This document shows positions 34,710 through 42,217 of a stretch of DNA of 64,000 nt, in pieces; within the stretch, counting starts at the first letter, position 1; every line of letters starts with the position of its first letter. The notes under the pieces are model-generated. The model saw nothing but the letters and a program-made list of their open reading frames with translations. It made no database searches and had not been told where the DNA came from. Source of the DNA: SVQP01 sp045587385. GTDB lineage: Bacteria > Bacillota > Clostridia > Oscillospirales > CAG-272. The stretch lies in NCBI GenBank assembly GCA_045587385.1, contig JAZNCE010000057.1, positions 16,076 through 80,075 of the forward strand. The letters run 5' to 3'. The position numbers were made by a program, and so were the translations under genes.

Positions 34710-37100
34710 ATGTACAAGGTATTAAAAAGAGACGGCAAGGTAGTAGATTTTAATCTGAGCAAGATTTCGGACGCAATCAAGATGGCGTTCGAGGCACAGG
34801 AAAGACAGTTTCATCCCAGCGTAATCGATTTTCTGGCACTGAAGGTTACCGCAGATTTTGAGCCCAAGATCAAGGACGGTCTGATCGCGGTTGAGGACGT
34901 GCAGGATAGCGTAGAAAACGTATTGGTACAGGGCGGCTACGGTGACGTGGCTAAGGCATATATTCTCTACCGCAGACAGAGAGAGAAGATGCGTAACATG
35001 AAGTCCACCATTCTCGACTACAAGGAGATCGTGGACAAGTACGTCAAGAACACCGACTGGAGAGTAAAAGAGAACTCTACCGTTACCTACTCCGTAGGCG
35101 GTCTGATCCTTTCCAACTCGGGTGCTATCACCGCAAACTACTGGCTGTCCGAGATCTATGACGACGAGATCGGAAACGCACACAGAAATGCTGATATCCA
35201 CATTCACGACCTTTCCATGCTGACCGGCTATTGCGCAGGTTGGTCGCTCAAGCAGCTGATCCAGGAAGGTCTTGGCGGCGTGACCGGTAAGATCACCTCC
35301 GCTCCCGCAAAGCATCTGGCAACCCTTTGCAACCAGATGGTCAACTTCCTCGGCATCATGCAGAACGAGTGGGCAGGCGCGCAGGCGTTCTCCTCGTTCG
35401 ATACTTACCTCGCTCCCTTCGTAAAGGCTGACAATCTGGACTACGACCAGGTCAAGAAGTGCATCGAGTCCTTTATTTACGGTGTCAACACCCCCTCTCG
35501 TTGGGGTACGCAGGCACCCTTCTCCAACATCACCCTTGACTGGACCGTTCCCGCAGACCTTGCTGAGCTCAACTGTATCGTTGGCGGCAAGGAAATGGAC
35601 TTCAAGTACAAGGATTGTAAGAAGGAAATGGATATGGTCAACAAGGCGTTCATCGAGACCATGATCGAGGGTGACGCTCACGGCAGAGGCTTCCAGTATC
35701 CCATTCCTACCTACTCCATTACCTCTAACTTTGACTGGTCTGAGACCGAGAACAACAGACTTCTGTTCGAAATGACCGCAAAGTACGGTACTCCTTATTT
35801 CTCCAACTACATCAACAGCGATATGGAGCCCAGCGACGTGCGCTCCATGTGCTGCAGACTGCGTCTTGATTTGCGTGAGCTGCGCAAGAAGTCGGGCGGC
35901 TTCTTCGGCTCGGGTGAGTCCACCGGCTCTATCGGCGTTGTTACCATCAACATGCCCAGAATCGCTTACCTTGCAAAGGACGAGGAAGACTTCTATAAGC
36001 GTCTTGACCGCATCATGGATATCTCCGCAAGATCTCTCAAGATCAAGAGAACCGTTATCACCAAGCTGCTTGACGAGGGTCTGTACCCCTATACCAAGCG
36101 TTACCTTGGCACCTTCAACAACCACTTCTCCACCATTGGTCTGGTTGGTATGAACGAGGCAGGCCTCAACGCTCGTTGGATCGGCAAGGACATGACCCAC
36201 ACCGAGACTCAGGAATTCACCAAGCAGGTGCTGGATCACATGAGAAACCGTCTGTCCGACTACCAGGAGGAGTACGGCGATCTGTATAACCTTGAGGCAA
36301 CTCCCGCAGAGTCCACCTCCTTCCGTCTTGCTAAGCACGACGTTGCACGTTATCCCGACATCAAGACCGCAACCGAGAAGGGTCAGACTCCCTACTACAC
36401 CAACTCCTCTCACTTGCCCGTTGACTATACTGCGGACATCTTTGAGGCACTGGATATTCAGGACGAGCTGCAGACCCGCTACACCTCGGGTACTGTATTC
36501 CATGCGTTCCTTGGCGAAAAGCTGCCCTCTTGGAAGGCTGCTGCTACGCTGGTTAAGAAGATCGCAGAGAACTACAAGCTGCCTTACTACACCATGTCTC
36601 CCACCTATTCCGTTTGCCATACCCACGGTTACATCGCAGGCGAGCAGTACACCTGCCCCGAGTGCGGTGAGGTGACCGAGGTTTACAGCCGTATCACCGG
36701 TTACTACCGTCCCGTCAAGAACTGGAACGACGGTAAGAGCGCAGAGTTTGAGATGCGTAAGGAATATGATATCAAGAAGAGCATGGAGAACTTTGACGCA
36801 CGTGCTCCCAAGGCAGAGAAGACCGAAGAGGTTGAGGCTTGCGCTTGCGAGTCTGACGGCGGCAAGCTGATCCTGTTTGCAACCAAGACCTGCCCCAACT
36901 GCAAGATGGCTTGCGTGTTCCTTGACAAGGCAGGACTGGCTTACGAAAAGCTGTATGCAGAGGAAAACCCCGATCTGGCAAAGGAATACGGCATCAAGCA
37001 GGCTCCCACGCTGGTAGTCGTACGCGATGACGGCAGCTTCCAGACCGTTGCAAACGTATCCAATATCCGCAAGTATATTGAGGAGAGCGTAAACGCTTAA
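34710..37100 (+). CDS. nrdD: Anaerobic (class III) ribonucleoside-triphosphate reductase with C-terminal redoxin domain
   Basis: Reduces ribonucleoside triphosphates to dNTPs under anaerobiosis. Residues 1-90 are an ATP-cone (VLKRDGKVVDFN start). The barrel follows, with a Zn region at about 630-652 (CHTHGY and CPEC). The glycyl radical is G664 in RITGY. After a Cys- and Glu-containing linker, residues about 715-796 form a thioredoxin/glutaredoxin-like domain with active site C728-P-N-C731 and the cis-Pro segment QAPTLVV. A typical NrdD ends near 700-710, so this is a fusion. Thioredoxin reductase follows after 9 bases. AAGGAGAG precedes the ATG. Codon usage is strongly biased, suggesting high expression. 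Control by NrdR is indicated upstream. Confidence 0.96.
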   Translation: MYKVLKRDGKVVDFNLSKISDAIKMAFEAQERQFHPSVIDFLALKVTADFEPKIKDGLIAVEDVQDSVENVLVQGGYGDVAKAYILYRRQREKMRNMKSTILDYKEIVDKYVKNTDWRVKENSTVTYSVGGLILSNSGAITANYWLSEIYDDEIGNAHRNADIHIHDLSMLTGYCAGWSLKQLIQEGLGGVTGKITSAPAKHLATLCNQMVNFLGIMQNEWAGAQAFSSFDTYLAPFVKADNLDYDQVKKCIESFIYGVNTPSRWGTQAPFSNITLDWTVPADLAELNCIVGGKEMDFKYKDCKKEMDMVNKAFIETMIEGDAHGRGFQYPIPTYSITSNFDWSETENNRLLFEMTAKYGTPYFSNYINSDMEPSDVRSMCCRLRLDLRELRKKSGGFFGSGESTGSIGVVTINMPRIAYLAKDEEDFYKRLDRIMDISARSLKIKRTVITKLLDEGLYPYTKRYLGTFNNHFSTIGLVGMNEAGLNARWIGKDMTHTETQEFTKQVLDHMRNRLSDYQEEYGDLYNLEATPAESTSFRLAKHDVARYPDIKTATEKGQTPYYTNSSHLPVDYTADIFEALDIQDELQTRYTSGTVFHAFLGEKLPSWKAAATLVKKIAENYKLPYYTMSPTYSVCHTHGYIAGEQYTCPECGEVTEVYSRITGYYRPVKNWNDGKSAEFEMRKEYDIKKSMENFDARAPKAEKTEEVEACACESDGGKLILFATKTCPNCKMACVFLDKAGLAYEKLYAEENPDLAKEYGIKQAPTLVVVRDDGSFQTVANVSNIRKYIEESVNA

Positions 37101-37109
37101 TTCCAAGTC

Positions 37110-38015
37110 ATGAAGTATGATATTATCGTAATCGGCGCAGGGCCTGCGGGAATGACCGCGGCTCTGTACGCCGCAAGAGCCGACCGACAGGTGCTGCTGC
37201 TCGAAAAGGAAAGCTTTGGCGGTCAGGTCGTGTTCTCACCCAAAATTGAAAATTACCCCGGTTTTCTGCAAATGAGCGGCAATGACTTTGCAGATAAGCT
37301 GATCGAGCAGGTGCTGGAGCAGGGCGTGACGGTTGAGCTGGACGAGGCTGTCGAGATCCGCGACGGCGAGAGCAAAACGGTTGTGTGCGCATCGGGCGCG
37401 GAATATGCGTGCGGTGCGGTGATCATTGCAACCGGTTCCAAGCACCGTATGCTGGGACTGGAAAATGAGGAAAGCTTTGTCGGAAACGGCATTTCTTTCT
37501 GCGCTGTTTGTGACGGTGCATTTTACCAAGGGCAAAACGTAGCGGTCATCGGTGGCGGTAACTCCGCGCTGCAGGAGGCTGTGCTTCTGTCCGACCTTTG
37601 TGCTAAGGTCACCATTGTGCAAAATCTGGATTATCTGACGGGTGAGGGAAAGCTGGTCTCTCTGCTCTCTACCAGAGATAACGTAGACTATATCTACGGT
37701 GCTACCGTGGAAAAGTTCCTCGGTGACGGTGAGCTGACGGGGCTGATTTTGGATCAGAAGGGCACGAAGGTGCGCCTTGACGTGGACGGTGTGTTCGTGG
37801 CGATCGGTCAGGTGCCGGTCAACGACGCGTTTGCACCCGTGGCAGAGCTGGATGCACGCGGCTACGTCATCGCGGGCGAGGATTGCCTGACCAAGACCCC
37901 GGGCATATTCGTGGCAGGAGATTGCCGTACCAAGAACATCAGACAGATCACCACCGCATGCGGTGACGGCGCAGTTGCCGCCATGACCGCTTGCAGATAC
38001 CTCGGTGAGCAATAA
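37110..38015 (+). CDS. trxB: Thioredoxin-disulfide reductase
   Basis: FAD- and NADPH-dependent reductase of CxxC redoxins. GAGPAG (8-13) binds FAD, the redox pair is in SFCAVCDGA (about 131-139), GGGNSALQE (about 148-156) is the NADPH-binding region and GIFVAGDCR the second FAD contact. Length 301 is standard. It follows nrdD by 9 bases with only a weak ribosome site, so translation probably relies on coupling. Position implies that it feeds electrons to the redoxin domain of NrdD, an inference from order and domain content. Confidence 0.94.
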   Translation: MKYDIIVIGAGPAGMTAALYAARADRQVLLLEKESFGGQVVFSPKIENYPGFLQMSGNDFADKLIEQVLEQGVTVELDEAVEIRDGESKTVVCASGAEYACGAVIIATGSKHRMLGLENEESFVGNGISFCAVCDGAFYQGQNVAVIGGGNSALQEAVLLSDLCAKVTIVQNLDYLTGEGKLVSLLSTRDNVDYIYGATVEKFLGDGELTGLILDQKGTKVRLDVDGVFVAIGQVPVNDAFAPVAELDARGYVIAGEDCLTKTPGIFVAGDCRTKNIRQITTACGDGAVAAMTACRYLGEQ

Positions 38016-38016
38016 G

Positions 38017-38046
38017 AAAAAAGGACTGACATGCGTCAGTCCTTTT
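38017..38046 (+). terminator. nrdD-trxB terminator
   Basis: AAAAGGACTGAC, ATGC loop, GTCAGTCCTTTT right after the trxB stop. Confidence 0.9.
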
Positions 38047-38147
38047 CTCATGAAAAGTTTTTGATCGACCTTTTCTCATGAAAGTTTTGATCAACCTTTT
38101 CTCATGAAAGTTTTGATCGACCTTTTCTCATGAAAGTTTTTGATCGA
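38041..38147 (+). repeat. Four tandem 26-28 bp repeats
   Basis: Four consecutive copies of CCTTTTCTCATGAAAGTTTT followed by GATCGA or GATCAA, differing only in the length of A and T runs. The unit equals the 5' edge (CATGAAAGTTTTTGATC) of the structured element that follows, as if that edge had been amplified. Confidence 0.9.
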
Positions 38148-38289
38148 CCTTTTTTCAAAAAGGTCGCAGGGTCTTGGGGCAGCGCCCCAAGTCGCGCCCG
38201 CAGGCGCGAAATACTTTTTACGCCGTTCTTTAATTTGCGTAGCAAATATGTTCTTCTTTCTTGCGGCTACTTGCTCAAAAAAAGAACGG
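38132..38289 (+). other. Multi-hairpin intergenic element, copy A
   Basis: Non-coding. In order: hairpin 1 GACCTTTTT/AAAAAGGTC (38146-38165), hairpin 2 CTTGGGG/CCCCAAG (38173-38191), hairpin 3 TCGCGCC-cgca-GGCGCGA (38192-38209), then CCGTTCTTT (38223-38231) pairing with AAAGAACGG (38281-38289) around a small hairpin TTGCG-T-AGCAA. A second copy with the same order but different stems lies inverted at 39012-39151. Stem differences compensate, so the structure is what is conserved. Confidence 0.8.
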
Positions 38290-38327
38290 AAAGGGTTTTC
38301 TCACATAATCTCACGAGCGGAATAAAT

Positions 38328-38408
38328 GAAATCCGCTCCGCAGAGCGGATGAAATCCACGTGTGTGGATGAAATCGCTGCGCGATGAAATCCGCCTATGG
38401 CGGATGAA
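38328..38408. repeat. Array of short hairpins with ATC...GAT ends and GAA linkers
   Basis: Four hairpins in a row: ATCCGCTC-cgca-GAGCGGAT (38331-38350), ATCCAC-gtgt-GTGGAT (38354-38369), ATCGC-tgc-GCGAT (38373-38385) and ATCCGCC-tat-GGCGGAT (38389-38405). Each is preceded by GAA. Ends are fixed while stems and loops vary with base pairing kept. The third unit recurs alone at 49139-49154. Confidence 0.88.
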
Positions 38409-38428
38409 AGGAAAAGGACCGACTTTTG

Positions 38429-38656
38429 TCAGTCCTTTTCCTTTTGTTGTTTGCCTGTCAGCAGGCTGTCTATGCTCGTACCCAGTACGTCGGCAAGGTC
38501 GTCCAGCCATACCGGGTTGGGAAAAGCCAAGCCGCGCTCCCATTTGGAGACGGCTTGAGGGGATACCCCCATCCTTTGTGCAAGCATTTCCTGAGTCAGC
38601 CCCTGATCCCGACGCAGCTGCGCAATGCGTGCGCCGAGCTGTTCCAGCACGATCAT
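38429..38656 (-). CDS. Small XRE family regulator
   Basis: A 75-residue protein that is essentially one Cro/C1-type helix-turn-helix: LGARIAQLRRDQGLTQEMLAQ, then VSPQAVSKWERG as recognition helix. No effector domain. Its ATG at 38656 has AAGGAG about 10 bases upstream. Its stop codon lies inside a terminator hairpin (AAAAGGACTGAC... GTCGGTCCTTTTCC), whose stem repeats that of the trxB terminator. It is the only clear gene in a 1.1-kb patch of hairpin repeats and is read from a consensus promoter at 38915-38943 through a leader of about 250 bases. Confidence 0.85.
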   Translation of the reverse strand: MIVLEQLGARIAQLRRDQGLTQEMLAQRMGVSPQAVSKWERGLAFPNPVWLDDLADVLGTSIDSLLTGKQQKEKD

Positions 38657-38784
38657 CGGTATCCATCTCCTTTTTCATTGGGGTGCATATACCCTTTGGG
38701 GCAAGCCCTATTTGAGCCTGCCCCGCGGGGGATGGATGTGTCATGATCCGAGCAAAGAAGAGTGGGAGCTCTTCGATCAGCGGA

Positions 38785-38844
38785 TTAGTCGCGCCAACCC
38801 GAAAGGCGCGAGTCACAGCATCCGAATTTGTTCGAGTTTGTCAT
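38785..38844 (-). CDS. Possible 19-residue leader peptide
   Basis: ATG at 38844 is preceded by AGGAGG at 7 bases and encodes MTNSNKFGCCDSRLSGWRD before TAA. It lies on the transcript of the small XRE regulator, about 130 bases before that gene. A leader peptide or a chance ORF are both possible; the strong ribosome site is the only positive evidence. Confidence 0.35.
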   Translation of the reverse strand: MTNSNKFGCCDSRLSGWRD

Positions 38845-38914
38845 AACTCCGCCTCCTTTCCTTTCACCGCAGTTTTCCCGCGGTTTGAATTTCACGCTCC
38901 CGCGTGATGACCCT

Positions 38915-38943
38915 ATTATAACAGAGGTTTTGCGGTTTGTCAA
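38915..38943 (-). promoter_or_regulatory. Promoter reading toward the small XRE gene
   Basis: Minus strand TTGACA (38938-38943), 17 bp, TATAAT (38915-38920). A hairpin ACCGCGG/CTGCGGT lies in the leader. Confidence 0.85.
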
Positions 38944-39011
38944 TCAACCCGTGGTTTATGTAATTGGTTTTTATGAAATTGGCGTAGGGGGGAACACTGA
39001 GGAATTTCTCT

Positions 39012-39151
39012 CCGTTCTTTTTGAGCAAAGAGGCACAAAAAGAACCAAAAATGCCGTTGGGAATTGTTTCGCCTCTGCGGAGGCGACCAAGGGCTGCGCG
39101 CCCTTGGATGGGCGGTCGCTTTTTGAAAAAAGCGACGCAAAAACTTTCATG
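39012..39151 (-). other. Multi-hairpin intergenic element, copy B
   Basis: Same order as copy A when read leftward from CATGAAAGTTTTTGC: hairpin 1 GTCGCTTTTT/AAAAAGCGAC (39115-39136), hairpin 2 CCAAGGG/CCCTTGG (39087-39107), hairpin 3 TCGCCTC-cgca-GAGGCGA (39069-39086), outer stem GTTCTTTTTG/CAAAAAGAAC (39014-39045) and the end TTGCTCAAAAAGAACGG. Its edge carries the last 5 bases of the flippase gene. Confidence 0.8.
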
Positions 39152-40751
39152 ATTGTGTCGTCCGTGTGGTGGAGGTCGAGAGCAGGGGCGTGTTAGTTTT
39201 GATTTTTTTCTTGCCCAAAATCGCCCGCATCATTTCAAATTCGTCCGCTCCGATGCAGCGCGTGACAAGCAAGAGTCCCATATAGACCAGCGCGGTCAGC
39301 GTGATCTGCAGTACCAGCGTGCCTGCCGTGGGTTGCAGCAAGAGCGCGGTGCTGAGCATATGCACGCATGCAGTTGCCCCCGTAATGCACAATATTGGAC
39401 CAAGTACGTGCCCGAAAATGCGCAGCTTGGGCTTGACGATGGCAATCATGCGCGCCAAGGAGAGCGTTGTATTGAGCATTTCCGTAAAATAGATGGTGAA
39501 AATATAGCCTTCAACGCCGAATTTGGGCACTAAAATGATCACCAAAATCACCGAAGTCAGCGCGTCGATGATGTTGACGTTCATGGAATATACCTGTTGT
39601 CCCATGCCCTTGAGCACCGCATCCACCGCGCTGTCAATGTACATTACGGGAATGAGCGGAGCGAGCGCGGCAATCATGCTGCCCGCTTGCAAGGAATCGT
39701 AGATCACAAGCCCCAGTCCGTGCGAAAAGCACAGCATGATCCCCGCCACACCTACCGAAAACATCATGGAAATGCCGAAAATGCGCCTTGCAACGCGTCG
39801 CACGCGCTCCATCTGATCCTGCACCTTTGCTTCAGCCACCTCGGGGATCAAAAGCCCTGCAAAGGACGAAATGAACGCAGAGGGGAACAGTACGACGGGC
39901 AAAACCATGCTGTGCAACACACCGTAGGATGCAAGTGCGCTCTCCCAGGATGCACCGCTGCGCGAAAGTCCGCGCGGGATGAGAATATGCTGCAGCGTGA
40001 TCAGCCCCGAGCGCGCGTACGAGCTAAAGGCGACGGGCAGGGTAATGCCCAAAATTTTACCCGTCACACCGCTTTGCGTGCATTTTTGCGTGGTTCCCAG
40101 GTGCTTTTGGTCGGTCAGATACAAAAATACCGACAGGATCAGCTCAAACACCTGCGTCAGCAGCGTGCCCAGCACCAAGGCAAGGCAGGCGTATGCCACG
40201 CCCTTGGGGAGCATCAGAGAAAGAAAGAACGCAGTGCCGAAGATGCGCAAGCCTTGCGAGGATAGCTGCACAGCAGCGTTTTTCCAAACGCGCCGCACGG
40301 CGGTGAAATAGCCGTTCAGGCAGGAGCAGATCGCTACAGCCGGAAGTGAAAGTGCCAACACGCGTAAGGGTAGCACCGTGCGTGCGTCCTTGAGCCATTG
40401 CGCGCCCGCAATAGGCGCACCGAAAAATAGTAATGTGCCCGCAAGCGTGCCGAAAAACAGGCTGATACCCAGCGCACGTGCGGCATATTTGCGCGCAAGT
40501 GCGCGGTCGCCCTTGCCCAGTGCATCGGCAACCGTGCGCGTTGTGCCCAGATGGATGCCCGAGCAGGCAAGCGTGACCGCAAAGCCGTACACGCCTGATA
40601 AAAGGGAATACAGCCCCATAGCCTGCGCGCCCGCCTTGCCCGCCACGTAGGCGTTAAAGCCCACTCCGATCGCACGCATGAGCAGCGTCACGCCCACCAT
40701 CAAAAGCGAGTTATAAAAAAATCTTCCGGTTCTGCTCACCTTGCCTTGCAT
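39147..40751 (-). CDS. Oligosaccharide flippase, SpoVB/MATE-like (MOP superfamily)
   Basis: A 534-residue membrane protein with about fourteen helices, of the polysaccharide-biosynthesis/SpoVB branch that flips lipid-linked sugars such as peptidoglycan or spore-cortex precursors. The N-terminal FYNSLLMVGVTLLMRAIGVGFNAY and GLYSLLSGVYGF segments are typical. GGAGGACAGGT sets the ATG at 40751, not the in-frame one at 40775. The last codons run into structured element B. A role in sporulation would fit a Clostridium relative, but no other spore gene is in the window. Confidence 0.87.
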   Translation of the reverse strand: MQGKVSRTGRFFYNSLLMVGVTLLMRAIGVGFNAYVAGKAGAQAMGLYSLLSGVYGFAVTLACSGIHLGTTRTVADALGKGDRALARKYAARALGISLFFGTLAGTLLFFGAPIAGAQWLKDARTVLPLRVLALSLPAVAICSCLNGYFTAVRRVWKNAAVQLSSQGLRIFGTAFFLSLMLPKGVAYACLALVLGTLLTQVFELILSVFLYLTDQKHLGTTQKCTQSGVTGKILGITLPVAFSSYARSGLITLQHILIPRGLSRSGASWESALASYGVLHSMVLPVVLFPSAFISSFAGLLIPEVAEAKVQDQMERVRRVARRIFGISMMFSVGVAGIMLCFSHGLGLVIYDSLQAGSMIAALAPLIPVMYIDSAVDAVLKGMGQQVYSMNVNIIDALTSVILVIILVPKFGVEGYIFTIYFTEMLNTTLSLARMIAIVKPKLRIFGHVLGPILCITGATACVHMLSTALLLQPTAGTLVLQITLTALVYMGLLLVTRCIGADEFEMMRAILGKKKIKTNTPLLSTSTTRTTQS

Positions 40752-40812
40752 ACCTGTCCTCCGCATTTCAAACACTACTCTATTTTATGATGCAAAAAAG
40801 GCTTGTATGACC

Positions 40813-40841
40813 TTGCATACAAGCGTGAAGTGTGATATAAT
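40813..40841 (+). promoter_or_regulatory. Promoter of NamZ-like gene
   Basis: TTGCAT (40813-40818), 17 bp, TATAAT (40836-40841). Confidence 0.82.
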
Positions 40842-40861
40842 AGACGCAAGAGGTGATGACT

Positions 40862-41992
40862 ATGGATAAATATCATATTTTGTGCGGTGTTGACCGCCGT
40901 GACGCGCTGGAAAAGGCTGTCAAGGGCAAAAAGGTCGCGCTGCTGACAGCGGCATCGGGCGTGGACAGCCGAGCCGTGCCCACCTGGCGCATTTTGCGCG
41001 ATATGGGCGTGCTGCGTGCGCTGTTTGCCCCCGAGCATGGCATTTGCTCCAATCTGCAGGACGGCAGATACCAGGACGAGCAGGACATGCCCGACCCTTT
41101 GTTTGGCGTTTGCGTATATAACCTCAATTCCAAAGGGCATCCGCGCCTGGACGAAATCCTTGCCGGTGTGGACGCTGTCGTGTATGATATTCAGGACGTG
41201 GGCGCGCGTTACTATACCTATCTTTGTAATCTGACGCAGGTTATGCGTGCAGCGGCACGCGTGCATATCGAGGTCATCGTGCTGGACAGACCCAACCCCA
41301 TTGGCGGTGAGAAGATCGAGGGCGAGATTCTGGACGAGCGGTTTTCCTCGTTTATCGGAGAGTTTGCCATTCCGACGCGCTACGGGATGACCGTGGGCGA
41401 ATACGCGCGCTACGTCAATGCAGAGAAGGGCATCGGATGTGAGCTGCAGGTCATCGAATGCGTGGGTTGGGAGCGGCACATGTATGCCGATCAGACCGAT
41501 TTGCTGTTCGTCAACCCCTCACCCAATATTCCGTCCGTGGGCTGCGCCATCAATTATATCGCCACGGGCATTTACGAGGCAACCAATATTTCCGAGGGGC
41601 GCGGTACGACAAGACCCTTTGACATGGTCGGTGCGCCCTTCGTGGACGCGTTTGCGCTTGCAGAGCACATGAATGCTTTGCAGCTTGACGGTGTTTTGTT
41701 CCGCGCAGCGCACTTTACGCCCGCGTTCAATAAGCACGCAGGGGAAATTTGCGGCGGCGTGGAGCTGCACGTCATTGACCGCGATGCCTATTCGCCCTTT
41801 GCCACGCTTTTGTATCTGTACGACGCCATGCGCAAGTACCCGGAGTTTGAAGCCAACCCCGCAGGGCTTCGCCTGCGCTTTGGTACCGAGCTGCTCTCGG
41901 GTGACTTTGACCCTGCATCCGCCCTTGCCGAGGCACGTGCAAGATGTGCGCAATTCCGCAAGACCATTCAGCCGTATCTGCTTTACAAGTAA
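40862..41992 (+). CDS. DUF1343 / NamZ-type exo-beta-N-acetylmuramidase (GH171-like)
   Basis: The family releases terminal N-acetylmuramic acid from peptidoglycan fragments. The 376 residues show the DUF1343 hallmarks: ALLTAASGVDS near 25, FAPEHGI (about 59-65, Glu-His of the proposed active site), YDIQDVGARYYTYL (about 104-117), LDRPNPIGG (about 141) and NPSPNIPS (about 217). No signal peptide is visible, so the enzyme may be cytoplasmic and used in cell-wall recycling. AGAGGTG precedes the ATG at 40862; in-frame GTG and ATG codons 6-9 bases earlier are less well spaced. Followed directly by a 43-bp-arm inverted repeat. Confidence 0.88.
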   Translation: MDKYHILCGVDRRDALEKAVKGKKVALLTAASGVDSRAVPTWRILRDMGVLRALFAPEHGICSNLQDGRYQDEQDMPDPLFGVCVYNLNSKGHPRLDEILAGVDAVVYDIQDVGARYYTYLCNLTQVMRAAARVHIEVIVLDRPNPIGGEKIEGEILDERFSSFIGEFAIPTRYGMTVGEYARYVNAEKGIGCELQVIECVGWERHMYADQTDLLFVNPSPNIPSVGCAINYIATGIYEATNISEGRGTTRPFDMVGAPFVDAFALAEHMNALQLDGVLFRAAHFTPAFNKHAGEICGGVELHVIDRDAYSPFATLLYLYDAMRKYPEFEANPAGLRLRFGTELLSGDFDPASALAEARARCAQFRKTIQPYLLYK

Positions 41993-41995
41993 ACA

Positions 41996-42129
41996 ATATA
42001 GTTGCCGCAGGCGCTGGCGATCACTGATCGCCCCTACAAGTGTTTTGGTTTTGGGTTTTATATCACAAACCCTTTACACAAATTCATGTAGGGGCGATCA
42101 GTGATCGCCAGCGCCTGCGGCAACTATAT
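41996..42129. repeat. Long REPIN-like inverted repeat with 43-bp perfect arms
   Basis: Arms 41996-42038 and 42087-42129 are perfect reverse complements around a 48-bp spacer. The inner 25 bp are the same GATCACTGATC unit as at 26265, extended outward by a further palindrome-rich stretch (GTTGCCGCAGGCGC). It begins 4 bases after a stop codon. Confidence 0.93.
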
Positions 42130-42217
42130 ATGAAAGTCTATTTATAAACAACGGCTGTTTGGGGAAGAGAATCTTTCTCCGCTAATTCCGCAGCCCCGTA
42201 GTTCTGCCTTTTATATT

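Noticed and set aside
34722..37106. A 794-codon open frame opposite nrdD
   Set aside because: Shadow caused by strong codon bias in nrdD; no ribosome site and no recognisable protein.
38041..38147. CRISPR-like tandem repeats
   Set aside because: The repeats are contiguous with no unique spacers, and no cas gene is present.
38328..38408. CRISPR or integron attC array
   Set aside because: Units are 16-23 bp with only 3-bp fixed ends, and there is no integrase, cassette ORF or spacer diversity.
38301..38816. A 171-codon minus-strand frame overlapping the small XRE gene
   Set aside because: It starts at GTG without a ribosome site and reads through the hairpin array; the XRE frame has clear homology.
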